Positions 25,122 through 34,300 are shown, counted from the first letter of the stretch. The stretch is 64,000 nucleotides of DNA from Anaeromyxobacter terrae (GCF_022690685.1 NZ_JALCYY010000014.1:1-64000); one strand, 5' to 3'. The notes: a model not told the origin generated them from the sequence alone. A program made the numbers and translations.

Positions 25122-26717
25122 TCAGGCGGCCGCGCGCGACCGCGGCGGCAGCTCGCGGCGCGCCGCGCCGCCGTCCGCCTCGACCTGGAAGAAGGCGATC
25201 GCGGCGCGGAGCGACTTCGCCTGGCCGGCGAGCTCCTCCGCGGTGGAGGCCATCTCCTCGGCCGCCGCCGCGTTCCGGCCGACGATCCGCTCCAGGTCCG
25301 CGAGCGAGCCGCTCACCTCCTCGGCGCTCGCACCCTGACCGTGGGTCGCCCCGGTGATCTCCCGGACGAGGCCGGCGGTCCGCTCCACGCCGGGGACGAT
25401 CTTGGCGAGGGCGCTCCCCGCCTCCTCGGCGACCGCGACGCTCGTCCCTGCGAGCGCCCCGATCTCGCCGGCTGCGCGCCGGCTCCGCTCGGCGAGGCGC
25501 CGGACCTCGGCAGCCACGACGGTGAAGCCGCGGCCGTGCTCGCCCGCGCGCGCGGCCTCGATGGCGGCGTTCAGCGCGAGGAGGTTGGTCTGGTAGGCGA
25601 TCTCCTCGACGATCGAGATCCGCTCGCCGATCTCCTTCATCGCGGCGACCGCCCGCCCGACCGCCTCGCCCCCGGCGCGGGCGTCGCGCGCCGCGGTGGT
25701 CGCGGCCGCGCCGGTGCGGGCCGCCGCCTCCGCGGTCCTTTGCGCGAGCGCCGCGATCTCCCGCATCGCCGCGGCGGCGCGCTCGGCGGACGCCGCCTGC
25801 TCGGAGGAGCCGTGCGAGAGCTCCGCCGAGCTCTGCGCGAGCTGGCCGCTCCCCGCCGCGACGCCCTCCGCCGCCGCCTGCGCGCGCGCCACCACCTCGC
25901 GCAACGCCGCGAGCATCCGGCGCAGCGCCTCGAGCAGCCGCCCGACCTCGTCCGCCCCGTCGTCCTCGACCGCGAGGTCGAGCCGTCCGGCGGCGACGGC
26001 GTCGAGCGCCTCGCCGAGCCGGGCGAGGCGCGCCGTCACGGTCCGGACGAGCAGCGCGGAGACGACGAGCCCCACCGCGAGCACCAGCGCGCCGAGGCCG
26101 AGCGAGCGGAGGAGCGCGTCGCGGAGCGCGGCGTCCAGCGTCTCGGTGTGCACGTCCACGCCCAGGAAGAACTCGGTCCCCGCGGGCGAGCGGAGCGGTA
26201 CGTACACCGAGCGCAACGAGTCGGTTGGGTCGACGTAGGTGTCGAAGTGGACCTGGTGGTCCGCCCACGCCGCGCGGAGCCCGGGGCTCGGGTGCGCCGT
26301 CCTCTGGAAGAACGCCGGCCCGGTGCCCTTCTCCAGCTCCTCGCGCGTGGCGCTCGAGGACGTGAACGCGCCCGAGCCGTCGCGCACCACGACGGTGTAG
26401 ACGTAGGCGAGCCCGCTCTCCTCGACGAGGGCCGACAGGCGGCGCTGCAGCGCGAGGTGGTCCGCGCGGGAGACCGAGCTCGCGTCGCGGATCCCGTCGT
26501 GGAACGGCGCGAGGAAGAGCGCCGCCGCGCGCGCGCAGGTGAGCAGCTTGTCGTCCAGGGCGGCGCGGATCTGCGCCTCCTGCGTGCGCTGCGCGAGGGC
26601 GACGAACGCCGCGGTGACGAGCAGGTTGAGGGCGGTGAGGACGACGAGGAGCTTCGTCCGGAGCTTCAGGTCCCGGAACCGGAGCGGCAACCCGCGCTCC
26701 CTCGCTGGTCTGACCAT
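25122..26717 (-). CDS. Methyl-accepting chemotaxis protein, downstream of the nos operon
   Basis: A 531-residue receptor. A membrane helix at about 20-41 ([20 protein letters not shown]) is followed by a periplasmic sensor of about 150 residues with a single-Cache-like pattern ([37 protein letters not shown]), a second helix ([19 protein letters not shown]), and a HAMP domain ([21 protein letters not shown]). The cytoplasmic coiled coil contains the signalling tip [28 protein letters not shown]. No C-terminal CheR-tether pentapeptide is seen. It starts 101 bp after nosY on the same strand, with an inverted repeat CCCGTGA/TCACGGG at 26750-26768 between them. It may be co-transcribed or have its own promoter. 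Confidence 0.92.
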   Translation of the reverse strand: MVRPARERGLPLRFRDLKLRTKLLVVLTALNLLVTAAFVALAQRTQEAQIRAALDDKLLTCARAAALFLAPFHDGIRDASSVSRADHLALQRRLSALVEESGLAYVYTVVVRDGSGAFTSSSATREELEKGTGPAFFQRTAHPSPGLRAAWADHQVHFDTYVDPTDSLRSVYVPLRSPAGTEFFLGVDVHTETLDAALRDALLRSLGLGALVLAVGLVVSALLVRTVTARLARLGEALDAVAAGRLDLAVEDDGADEVGRLLEALRRMLAALREVVARAQAAAEGVAAGSGQLAQSSAELSHGSSEQAASAERAAAAMREIAALAQRTAEAAARTGAAATTAARDARAGGEAVGRAVAAMKEIGERISIVEEIAYQTNLLALNAAIEAARAGEHGRGFTVVAAEVRRLAERSRRAAGEIGALAGTSVAVAEEAGSALAKIVPGVERTAGLVREITGATHGQGASAEEVSGSLADLERIVGRNAAAAEEMASTAEELAGQAKSLRAAIAFFQVEADGGAARRELPPRSRAAA

Positions 26718-26818
26718 CGCCCCCTTCTAACGCCGCTGCGACGCTGTGACCCGTGACGCGTTCACGGGACGCTGGCCGGCGTGGGGTCGGGGCGGCACGG
26801 AGCGCACCCCCTCCCACC

Positions 26819-27667
26819 TCACAGGTCGATGTGCCCGAGCCGTCGGATCGCGGCCGCGACGGGCAGGACGATCCACGCGAGCACCGAGGCCCCGAGGAGC
26901 AGCGCCGCGCCCACCGGGCCGCCGGTGAGGCGCAGGAGCGCGAGCGACGCGGCGCCGAAGGCAGCCGTGCCCTGGACGGCGAGGAGCGACCCGACCCGGA
27001 TCGCGCTCGCCGGGTTCAGGACGACCGAGGCGACGAGGAGGCGCGACGCCGCGGTCGAGCGGAGCAGCGTGGCGATGCCCAGGGCCGCGACGTCGACGAG
27101 CACCGTCGCGGCGAACCAGACGACGAGCGCGAGCGCGAGCGCCCGGACCCGCTTGCGCCCCACCGCCCCGGCGCCGACGAGCGCCGCGATCGCGAGGAAC
27201 ACCGCGGTGAGGAGGATCGCGCCCAGCACGAGGAGGAAGTACGCGCCCGCGCCCTCCTCCCCGGCGTTCAGGAACACGACGAGCCCCGCCGCGCCGAAGC
27301 CGATGAGCTCGGCGGCCGAGAGCGCGACGAAGAGGCCGGCGAGCTGCCCGAGGAGGACGACGCCCCGCCCGATGGGCTGCGAGAAGAGGAGCTCGGCGGT
27401 GCCCCGCTCCGGCGCGACGGCGAGCACCCCCATCACGAGCGCCGCGAGCGGCACCACCAGCACCACGAGCTGCACGAGCGACACGCTGGTGCGCGCGAAG
27501 TCCTCGAAGCCGCTGCCGCCCGAGAGGATGTAGCCGCTCGCGGCGACCCCCACGGCGAGCAGCGCGAACACCGCCGCGAAGATGGCGGTCCAGCGCGAGC
27601 GGACCGCGAGCGCGATCTCCTGGCGCGCCACGAGGGCGAGGGCGGCGAGCCGGGTCGGCGCGCTCAT
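26819..27667 (-). CDS. nosY: NosY, permease subunit of the NosDFY copper-centre maturation ABC transporter
   Basis: NosY forms the membrane part of the NosF-NosY-NosD complex that supports CuZ assembly in nitrous oxide reductase. The 282-residue protein has about six helices. Visible marks are EIALAVRSRWTAIFAAVFALLAVGVAASGY at the start, APERGTAELLFSQPIGRGVVLLGQLAGL (coupling-helix region), and LFLAIAALVGAGAVGRKRVRALALALVVWF. The last helix ends IRRLGHIDL. Its ATG overlaps the nosL stop (ATGA). It is the last gene of the ten-gene operon. Confidence 0.92.
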   Translation of the reverse strand: MSAPTRLAALALVARQEIALAVRSRWTAIFAAVFALLAVGVAASGYILSGGSGFEDFARTSVSLVQLVVLVVPLAALVMGVLAVAPERGTAELLFSQPIGRGVVLLGQLAGLFVALSAAELIGFGAAGLVVFLNAGEEGAGAYFLLVLGAILLTAVFLAIAALVGAGAVGRKRVRALALALVVWFAATVLVDVAALGIATLLRSTAASRLLVASVVLNPASAIRVGSLLAVQGTAAFGAASLALLRLTGGPVGAALLLGASVLAWIVLPVAAAIRRLGHIDL

Positions 27668-28122
27668 CTGCCGTCCGGTGGCCCGGCGGGGCCGAAGATC
27701 TCCGCCGCGCTGGCCGGGACGCCGCCCTGCGCGGCGGGATCCGCGTCGCGCGAGGCGGCGTCCGCGTGGGCGACGAGGTGGGAGCCCATGGGCGTCTCGA
27801 GGCGCGGGCTCCGCGTGTACACGGCGCGCGCGGTCCGGACCCACTCGCCCGTGCGGTGATCGGCGACCCACGCCACCGCCCGCGCGCGCGGGCGGGACGC
27901 CGCGAGGTGGCGGGCGAGGCAGCCGAGGTCGTCGAAGAACAGCGGCTCCTCGCCGGGCGCCACGAGCTGCGCGGCGAAGTGGCGGTCCGAGACCGCCATC
28001 CGGCAGAACGCGCAGGCGTCGTGGCGCGTGTCGAGCGGCGCGGGGGCGGGCGGCCCGGACCGGCAGGCGAGGGCAAAGAGGAGCGCGACCGCGGGGAGCG
28101 CGCGAGAGAGGGAGCACGTCAT
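27664..28122 (-). CDS. nosL: NosL, copper-delivering lipoprotein for NosZ maturation
   Basis: NosL is an outer-membrane or periplasmic Cu(I)-binding lipoprotein that feeds copper into NosZ through NosDFY. The 152-residue product has a lipobox signal (LPAVALLFALAC, Cys20) and the family's metal motif CAFCRMAVSDRHFAAQL (Cys-x2-Cys-x-Met). FFDDLGCLARHL and WVADHRTGEWVRTARAVYTRSP follow, then the conserved THIS-like region LETPMGSHLVAHAD near the C-terminus. Both ends overlap neighbours (ATGA with nosF and nosY), so the operon is translationally coupled here. Confidence 0.92.
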   Translation of the reverse strand: MTCSLSRALPAVALLFALACRSGPPAPAPLDTRHDACAFCRMAVSDRHFAAQLVAPGEEPLFFDDLGCLARHLAASRPRARAVAWVADHRTGEWVRTARAVYTRSPRLETPMGSHLVAHADAASRDADPAAQGGVPASAAEIFGPAGPPDGR

Positions 28123-29042
28123 GCGCGAACCTCCGGCCCGGCGCGCTCGGCGGCGCCGACGAGCTCGTCGTAGAGGAGATCGAGCCTCCCCTCCTCCGAG
28201 GAGAGCCCGCGCAGCTCGGCGCCGCTCGCGCGCACGGCCTCGAGCGCGGCGGCGCGCACCGCGGCGGGCCCGATCACCACGATCTCGTCGTCGTGGAGCG
28301 CGGCGCCGGGCGCGATGCGCGCGAGCGCGGCGGCGAGCGTGGCCGGAGCGCGCGCGACGCGCAGGCGCAGCACCCCGCGCCGGGCGAGGCGATCCGCGAG
28401 CTCGGCGCGATCGAGGTCCCCCACGAGCGCCCCGTCCACGAGCACCGCCACCCGATCGGCGAGCCGCTCGACGTCGGCGAGCTGGTGCGTGCTGAAGAGC
28501 ACCGCGCGCCCCTCGCTGCGGCCGCGGTCGGCGAGCGCGTGGGCGGCCGCGAGGCCGGCGCGGTCGAGGGAGGAGGTGGGCTCGTCGAGCAGGAGGATGG
28601 GCGCGTCGGCCAGCGCCACCACGGCGAGCCCGAGCCGCTGGACCATGCCGCCGGAGTAGGTCCCCACCGGACGGTCCGCCGCGCCCTCGAGCGCGGCCAT
28701 CCCGAGCGCCGCCTCGGTGCGCCCGGGCGCGGCGCCCCGCAGCCGCCGGTAGAACTCGACCACCTCGCGCCCGCTGAGCGCCTCCGGGAACGCGACCTTC
28801 TGCGGGAGGAACGAGACTCCGCGCCGGGCCTCGGGCAGCGCCGCGGAGCGGAGCGGCTCGCCCACCTCCACGCTGCCGTCGGTCGGCCGGACGAGCCCGG
28901 CCGCGGCCTTGAGGCAAGTGCTCTTCCCGGAGCCGTTCGGGCCGAGGAGCGCCACGACCTCGCCGCGGCGCACCGCGAGGTCGACGCGCGAGACCGCCCG
29001 CTGGCGGCCATACCGCTTGCCGAACCCGTCGAAGCGGATCAC
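28119..29042 (-). CDS. nosF: NosF, ATPase subunit of the NosDFY complex
   Basis: The GTG at 29042 overlaps the nosD stop. The 307-residue ABC ATPase has Walker A GPNGSGKST, Q-loop region VSFLPQKVAF, signature YSGGMVQRLGLAVVAL, Walker B ILLLDEPTSSLD and the switch His in LFSTHQL. A C-terminal extension (about 210-307) with ARAPATLAAALARIAPGAAL and AALEAVRASGAELRGLSSEEGRLDLLYDEL is typical of NosF and related single-substrate ATPases. It powers NosD/NosY in copper-centre assembly. Confidence 0.92.
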   Translation of the reverse strand: MIRFDGFGKRYGRQRAVSRVDLAVRRGEVVALLGPNGSGKSTCLKAAAGLVRPTDGSVEVGEPLRSAALPEARRGVSFLPQKVAFPEALSGREVVEFYRRLRGAAPGRTEAALGMAALEGAADRPVGTYSGGMVQRLGLAVVALADAPILLLDEPTSSLDRAGLAAAHALADRGRSEGRAVLFSTHQLADVERLADRVAVLVDGALVGDLDRAELADRLARRGVLRLRVARAPATLAAALARIAPGAALHDDEIVVIGPAAVRAAALEAVRASGAELRGLSSEEGRLDLLYDELVGAAERAGPEVRA

Positions 29043-30433
29043 GCCGCCTCCGCGGGCCGCCGAGGTCGCGCGCCGGCGAGCAGCGCCCCGCCCGCGGCGA
29101 GCGCCGCGAGCGAGCCCGCGAGCCCGAACGGATCGGGTCTCCGCGGCCGCGGCGAGGGGCGGGGGACGGCGGGGAGCGGGGGCGGGCGCGCGAGGGGCCG
29201 CCGGTCGGCGACCTCGGCGGGCGCGAGCACCGGGAACGCGCGCTCGGCCACCCCCAGCGCCGCGGCGGCGAGGCTCTGGGCGAGCAGATCGGCGGCGGTG
29301 AGGTTGCCGCGCAGGTGATCGAACAGGCTCCCGAGCACGAACGGCCGATCGGAGACGCCGTCGCCGTCGAGGTCGGGCTCGTCGTTGTCCGACCAGTAGT
29401 TGCCGTCGAGGACGGTGTCGGTCCGGCGGCCCACGAGCGTGAGGGAGGTGAGGTTCGCGATGAAGGCGTTCCCCTCGATCCGGTTCTCGCCGCACGAGTC
29501 GTACACCACGAGGGCGGTGTCCGACTCGGCCACGACGTTCCTGCGCAGGAGGTTGCGGTAGGAGCCCTCGAGGAAGACGCCGCGCGCGTTGTCCGCGAGG
29601 AGGTTGTCCTCGGCGAGCGAGTCGTCGCAGGCCTTGAGGAGCAGGCCCACCGAGGCGAAGCCGCGGTTGTGGAGGAAGCGGTTCCGCCGGAAGACGAGCC
29701 GCCGCGAGTACATGAGCACGCCGCCGGCGTCCGAGCGCTCGAAGAGGTTGTCCTCGAAGACGTTGTCGTCCGAGTACATGAAGTGGATCGCGTAGCGCAG
29801 GTCGCGGACCGAGTTGCCGCGGATCGTGCCGTGCGGCGAGGACTGGATGTAGAGACCGTCGCGGCAGTCGGCGATGTCGTTCCCCACGAGCGTGAACCCG
29901 TCCGTGTTCCAGACGTGGATGCCCGAGCCCTTCTCGCCCGGATCCTTCCCGCGGATGCCGCGCACCACGTTCCCCTCGACGCGCGCGCCGGGCGCCTCCC
30001 GCAGGTACACGCCGAAGAGCGCGTTCGCGATCCGGTTGTCGCGCACCACGGCCCCCGGGGCGGAGACGTGGATGCCCGAGCTGTCGCGGCCGAGATCACC
30101 GCCGCCGCGCCCGTCCACGTCGAGCCCCTCGACCGTCACCCCCGCCGCCCGGATCCGCACCACGCTCCCCTTGCCGGAGCCGCGCAGCAGCGGCCGCCCG
30201 CGCCCGGCGAGCCGGAGCGGGCGGTCGATCACGAGGTCGCCGTCGTACGTCCCCGGCCCGACCTCGACGGTCGCGCCCGCAGGCGCTGCGTCGACGCGCG
30301 CCTGGAGCGGGGAGGCCTCGCCGGGGGGTGGCCGGCCCTCGAGCTGCCCCGGCGCGACGCTGGGCATGTCGCCCGCGGCCTGCGCCGCGAGGAGCGCCAC
30401 GAGGAGCCCCTCGACGAGCGGCGCCGCCGTCAT
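29039..30433 (-). CDS. nosD: NosD, periplasmic right-handed beta-helix maturation protein
   Basis: NosD binds NosF-NosY and helps load the CuZ centre of NosZ. The 464-residue protein has an N-terminal signal (LVEGLLVALLAAQAAG) and a long series of parallel beta-helix rungs. Examples are GTYDGDLVIDRPLRLAGRGRP, SGIHVSAPGAVVRDNRIANALFGVYLREAPGARVEGN, DGLYIQSSPHGTIRGNSVRDLRYAIHFMYSDDNVFEDN and NYWSDNDEPDLDGDGVSDRPF. The YAIHFMYSDDN motif is a strong NosD marker. The C-terminus is Pro/Arg-rich with a hydrophobic segment (FGLAGSLAALAAGGALLAGA) that could anchor it. The ATG at 30433 overlaps the nosB stop. Confidence 0.93.
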   Translation of the reverse strand: MTAAPLVEGLLVALLAAQAAGDMPSVAPGQLEGRPPPGEASPLQARVDAAPAGATVEVGPGTYDGDLVIDRPLRLAGRGRPLLRGSGKGSVVRIRAAGVTVEGLDVDGRGGGDLGRDSSGIHVSAPGAVVRDNRIANALFGVYLREAPGARVEGNVVRGIRGKDPGEKGSGIHVWNTDGFTLVGNDIADCRDGLYIQSSPHGTIRGNSVRDLRYAIHFMYSDDNVFEDNLFERSDAGGVLMYSRRLVFRRNRFLHNRGFASVGLLLKACDDSLAEDNLLADNARGVFLEGSYRNLLRRNVVAESDTALVVYDSCGENRIEGNAFIANLTSLTLVGRRTDTVLDGNYWSDNDEPDLDGDGVSDRPFVLGSLFDHLRGNLTAADLLAQSLAAAALGVAERAFPVLAPAEVADRRPLARPPPLPAVPRPSPRPRRPDPFGLAGSLAALAAGGALLAGARPRRPAEAA

Positions 30434-31110
30434 GCCTGCTCGGCGGCGAGCTCGCGGCGAGCGCCGCGGACGGCGAGGACGAACGCGACCGCCATCGCGA
30501 CGGCGGCGACGATGATCGCCCACGTGCCAATCCCCGGGTACGAGTACACCTCGAAGTTCGCGAGCTGCTTCGACCCGAACACCGGCGGCATGAACGGCGG
30601 GACCTTCACGGGCGCGGTCGGCGCGAGCTCGTGGCCGTACGCCCACATCGTCTTCGCGAACGACCACAGGGAGAACGCGCCGACGTACAGCGACAGGACG
30701 GTCACGTCGAGCACGTTCCCGACCGTGCCGAACACCGCCGCGCGGAGGAGCAGGAGCGCGAGCGCGCCGAAGACGAACGGCATCCACAGGAACTCCTTGA
30801 AGCTCTCCTGCGCGAGATCGTGCATGCCGATGTAGTGGTTGAGGAGGTTGATCTCCTTCAGATCCTGGCCGCCGTTGCCGCCCACGAGGCGCGAGGCGTG
30901 GATGTGGAGCCGCAGGCCGTCCTGGTACTGCGGCGCGAACATCGTCATGTCCCACAGCGACTGCGTGAGGGCGACGACGAGCAGCGCCGCCGCGAGCACG
31001 AGGAGCGCCCGCGGCGCGGCGCTGATCGGGGAGTCCAGCACCCGATGGCTCCTCACGATGTAGCCGCGCAGCCGCCCCCGCGGCGCCGCCATCACCAGCT
31101 CCGATCGCAT
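30430..31110 (-). CDS. nosB: NosB, membrane protein characteristic of clade II nos operons
   Basis: NosB is an integral membrane protein found next to nosZ only in atypical (clade II) gene clusters; its role is not known. The 226-residue product has about five membrane helices: RALLVLAAALLVVALTQSLWDM, FLWMPFVFGALALLLLRAAVF, NVLDVTVLSLYVGAFSLWSF and GTWAIIVAAVAMAVAFVLAV. In between lies the conserved loop QDLKEINLLNHYIGMHDLAQESFKEF, whose NHYIGM stretch is typical of the family. It follows nosZ by 14 bp. Confidence 0.88.
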   Translation of the reverse strand: MRSELVMAAPRGRLRGYIVRSHRVLDSPISAAPRALLVLAAALLVVALTQSLWDMTMFAPQYQDGLRLHIHASRLVGGNGGQDLKEINLLNHYIGMHDLAQESFKEFLWMPFVFGALALLLLRAAVFGTVGNVLDVTVLSLYVGAFSLWSFAKTMWAYGHELAPTAPVKVPPFMPPVFGSKQLANFEVYSYPGIGTWAIIVAAVAMAVAFVLAVRGARRELAAEQA

Positions 31111-31124
31111 CGCCCCCTCCGTCG

Positions 31125-33029
31125 TCAGTCGTGCTCCTCGCCGTGCTTGCGGCCCTTCTCGTCGCCTCCCGCGCGCGGCTTCACGATGAGATAACCCTGC
31201 ATCTCCTGGTGGAGCGCCGAGCAGAAGTTCGTGCAGTAGTAGGGGAACACGCCGGGCTTGTCGGCCTTGATGGTGACGGTCTTCGTCTCGCCGGGATCGA
31301 CGACCAGGTTCCGGTCGTAGCCGAGGAGCCCGAACCCGTGGAGCTCGTCGGTGGTCTGCTCGATGTTGGTGATGGCGAACGTGACGGTGTCGCCCTGGTT
31401 CACCTCGACGCTCGTGGGCGTGATGGTCGAGCGGACCACCACGGTGCGCACGACGACCCGGTCGCCCTCGCGCTTCGGGCCCGCCTCCTTCACGTCCCAG
31501 GTCGCGAGGGGGTGCTTGTTCTCCTCCTTCGGATAGACCTCGATCGGCTTCACCTTGTCCGCCTTGATGATCTGCGCGTAGTGCGGCTCGGGCTCGGTGA
31601 AGGCGTCGTAGAGCAGCTTCATCTTCTCCTCGGTGATGTCGATGAGCTGCGACGACTCGGGCTGGGAGGGGCCGAGGGACAGGTGGCGCCCGTGGGAGAG
31701 CTTGTTCAGGGACACGACGTACTTGCCGTCCGGGCTCACCGTGTCACCCTCGGCGGCGGCGAGGTGGCCGACCGAGTACGAGACCGGGATCTTGTCGACG
31801 ACCTCCCACGTGCCGAGCTTCCACTTCGCGATGGCGCTGTCCACGAACAGCGAGGTGTAGGCGAAGCCGTCCGGGCCGAACTGCGTGTGCAGCGGGCCGA
31901 GGCCCACCGGCACCTCGGCGTCCTTGATCGACTCGTACTTGAGCACCGGGATCCCGTCCTCGTCGCCGATGAAGTCCTTGTTGCGGATCGCCGTCTGCAC
32001 CTTCTCGAAGTTGAAGGCGGTGGTGACGCCCTGGAGCTTGCCCGAGCCGATGATCCACTTGCCGTCGGGAGACACGTCCACGCCGTGCGGCGACTTCCCG
32101 CAGGGCATGAGGTAGATGAGGCCGGGGACCTCGCGCGGGTCGAGCACGCGCACGCCGCCGATCATCTTGCCCTTGCCCTCGGCGATGGACTTCTCGGCGA
32201 GCCGCCAGTCCACCGCGGCGATGTAGTCGCGGTCGCGCTGCGAGGCGGTCACCTCGAGCTTCCCCGTGCCCCGCTCGGAGTTGTAGCAGGTGAAGAACAT
32301 CCAGCCGTCGGACACGCCCTTGCCGGCGTCGCCGAGGTCCCAGTCGAACGGCGGCGTCACGATCTCCCAGCCGAGCGACATCTCGCCCGACTTGGGATCG
32401 ATCTTCACGCCGACGACGACGCCCTTGTAGTCCGTCGCGTACTTCTCGATCGGCGCGTAGGTGCCGAGCGGGATCGGGACCGAGAAGCGCGACGACATCA
32501 TCGCGTACTCGGTGTTCGGCGTGACGAAGGACGAGCCGTGGTTCCCGGAGACGTTCGGGATGGGCCCGAGGATCTGCTTCGTCTTGAAGTCGCGCAGGTC
32601 GATGCGCGCGACCCGGCCGTTCATGTCGTTGATGAACAGCCAGCGGCCGTCGTAGTCGCCCTTCGTCTCGGAGAGCGCCGGGTGGTGGGCGTCACCCCAG
32701 GTGTACGCCCCGAGCATCTTCCGCGTGTCGTCGTCGTACCCGTAGCCCGTCCCCGGGTAAGGCGTGAACACCGGGATGGTGCCGAGGTGGCGCATCGAGG
32801 GCAGCCCGTAGACGAACACCTGCCCGGAGTGCCCGCCCGACGAGAACATGTAGTACTCGTCGAGATCGCCGGGCGCGACGTAGGTCTTCTGCGCGGCCAC
32901 CGCCACGTCCGAGGCGGCGGCTGGCGCGCGGCGCCCGCCCTTCGGCTTCGACGGCGCGCAGCCCGCGACCGAGATCATCGCCAGCGCGGCCGCAGCGATC
33001 GCGACGCGCCTCTTCCCCTGCAACGTCAT
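31125..33029 (-). CDS. nosZ: NosZ, nitrous oxide reductase, clade II (atypical)
   Basis: NosZ reduces N2O to N2 in the periplasm using a CuA electron-entry site and the tetranuclear CuZ site. The 634-residue protein starts with KRRVAIAAAALAMISVAGC: a Sec-like signal with a lipobox (Cys24), not the long SRRxFL Tat signal of clade I. The beta-propeller has the CuZ histidine pair His115/His116 in WGDAHHPALSETKGDYDG, His164 in SGNHGSSFV and more His in CGKSPHGVDVSP, GPLHTQFGPDG and GHLAAAEGD. CuA is at the C-terminus: CTNFCSALHQEMQGY with ligands Cys599, Cys603, His607 and Met610, plus His in DELHGFG. The ATG overlaps the stop of the pentaheme cytochrome gene (ATGA). Confidence 0.96.
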   Translation of the reverse strand: MTLQGKRRVAIAAAALAMISVAGCAPSKPKGGRRAPAAASDVAVAAQKTYVAPGDLDEYYMFSSGGHSGQVFVYGLPSMRHLGTIPVFTPYPGTGYGYDDDTRKMLGAYTWGDAHHPALSETKGDYDGRWLFINDMNGRVARIDLRDFKTKQILGPIPNVSGNHGSSFVTPNTEYAMMSSRFSVPIPLGTYAPIEKYATDYKGVVVGVKIDPKSGEMSLGWEIVTPPFDWDLGDAGKGVSDGWMFFTCYNSERGTGKLEVTASQRDRDYIAAVDWRLAEKSIAEGKGKMIGGVRVLDPREVPGLIYLMPCGKSPHGVDVSPDGKWIIGSGKLQGVTTAFNFEKVQTAIRNKDFIGDEDGIPVLKYESIKDAEVPVGLGPLHTQFGPDGFAYTSLFVDSAIAKWKLGTWEVVDKIPVSYSVGHLAAAEGDTVSPDGKYVVSLNKLSHGRHLSLGPSQPESSQLIDITEEKMKLLYDAFTEPEPHYAQIIKADKVKPIEVYPKEENKHPLATWDVKEAGPKREGDRVVVRTVVVRSTITPTSVEVNQGDTVTFAITNIEQTTDELHGFGLLGYDRNLVVDPGETKTVTIKADKPGVFPYYCTNFCSALHQEMQGYLIVKPRAGGDEKGRKHGEEHD

Positions 33030-34297
33030 GGCGTCCTCCTCGTGTTCGCGGGCTCGCCGCCCGGCTCCCTGGGCTTCGCGGCGGGCTCCTCTTTCTTCGC
33101 GCGCTCCTGCTGCCAGGCGGCGAACGCCTCGCGGAGCTTCGCGATCGCGACCTTCTTCTCCTCGGGCGTGAGCACGATCTGGCGGGAGAGCACCACCGCC
33201 ATCGTGCCGGTCGGCGCCGCGAGGAAGTCGTCGAGGGTGCGGCCGAAGCGCTTCTGCACGTCCTCGACGGCGATCGACAGGTCGGGGCCGATCTGCGCGG
33301 GGCTCCTCACGCCCAGCGACGAGATGCTGTGGCAGACGAAGCAGCCGGTCTTCACGAACCACGCGCCCGGCCCGGTGCGCATCCGCTCCTCCTCCGCCAC
33401 CTCCTGCGGCGTCTGCGGCTCGCTCCGCGGCGCGCCGGGGGCGTAGGACGCCGGCAGCGACGTGCGCCGCCACGACGTGACCAGCATCGCGAGCGCCTGC
33501 ACCTCGCGCGTCGTGAACCCGAAGTTCGGCATCACCGTCTCGGGCACGATCGCCTTCGGCTCCTTGAGGTGCGCCACGTGCCAGGCGAAGGCCGTCTTCT
33601 GGCCGAGCAGGCGCGAGTGGTCGTACTGCTCGGGCGCCTTGTCGCCGACGTAGGTCAGGTCGGGGCCGATCGTGCCGCCGCGCCCGTTCACGACGTGGCA
33701 CGCCCGGCAGCCCTTGTCGCGCACGAGCTTCTTCGCGAGGTTCACCGCGTCGGCGCCCTTGGTCTCGCGCTCGTAGCGGTGGCACAGGTTGCAGTTGATC
33801 TGGATGAGCGCGCCCTTGTCCTCCCAGGCGAGCGAGTACGCCTCGCCGAGGTAGGGCCCGAGCACCGGCTCCTCCCAGTGCGGCGCCGGCCCGTGCGCCT
33901 CGTCCGCGTCGATGGCGTAGCCCTGGCCGCCGTGGCAGGCGGTGCAGCCGAAGCGCTGGACCGGGTGGATCCGGATGATCTCCGGCGGGTGCGTCCGGAA
34001 CGGCTCCTCCGCGTCCTCGAAGCCCTTCCACGGCCCGGCCTGGTGGCAGGTGATGCAGCGATCGGCGCGGCGCAGCTCCGGGGCCCAGATCTGGACGAGC
34101 CCGTCGTGGACGCCCTGCGCCTTCTCCGCGCCGAACTTCTCCTCGACGCGCTTGCGGAACTCGGCCTGGTACCAGCGCCAGTCCTTCGCCCGATCGCTCC
34201 AGACGAACAGGACCGTGGAGACGACGAGGAGCACGCCCACGATCGCGAAGACGAGGCGGTCACGGGAGGCGAACGGCGATGGGGTGACGGGTTCCAT
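33026..34297 (-). CDS. Membrane-anchored pentaheme cytochrome c in the nos operon
   Basis: The 423-residue protein has an N-terminal membrane helix (about 14-34, RLVFAIVGVLLVVSTVLFVW) that is not cleaved, so the rest faces the periplasm. Five CxxCH heme sites are visible: CITCH (81), CTACH (118), CNLCH (169), CRACH (197) and CFVCH (319). Possible Met ligands lie in TVMPNFGF and elsewhere. The last 50 residues are a basic, Pro-rich tail (EPAAKPREPGGEPANTR). Three bases separate it from the cytochrome b gene, and it overlaps nosZ. Its position suggests it takes electrons from the Rieske/cytochrome b pair and passes them to CuA of NosZ. That role is inferred, not seen. Confidence 0.9.
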   Translation of the reverse strand: MEPVTPSPFASRDRLVFAIVGVLLVVSTVLFVWSDRAKDWRWYQAEFRKRVEEKFGAEKAQGVHDGLVQIWAPELRRADRCITCHQAGPWKGFEDAEEPFRTHPPEIIRIHPVQRFGCTACHGGQGYAIDADEAHGPAPHWEEPVLGPYLGEAYSLAWEDKGALIQINCNLCHRYERETKGADAVNLAKKLVRDKGCRACHVVNGRGGTIGPDLTYVGDKAPEQYDHSRLLGQKTAFAWHVAHLKEPKAIVPETVMPNFGFTTREVQALAMLVTSWRRTSLPASYAPGAPRSEPQTPQEVAEEERMRTGPGAWFVKTGCFVCHSISSLGVRSPAQIGPDLSIAVEDVQKRFGRTLDDFLAAPTGTMAVVLSRQIVLTPEEKKVAIAKLREAFAAWQQERAKKEEPAAKPREPGGEPANTRRTP

Positions 34298-34300
34298 GGC

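Noticed and set aside
26750-26768. CCCGTGA/TCACGGG inverted repeat before the chemotaxis receptor gene as an FNR-type or NO-regulator site
   Set aside because: It does not match the FNR/DNR consensus TTGAT-N4-ATCAA. It is mentioned only as an inverted repeat.
28119-28498. Extra open frames on the plus strand opposite nosF and nosL
   Set aside because: Shadow frames with Arg/Ala-rich products; the minus-strand genes are unambiguous.
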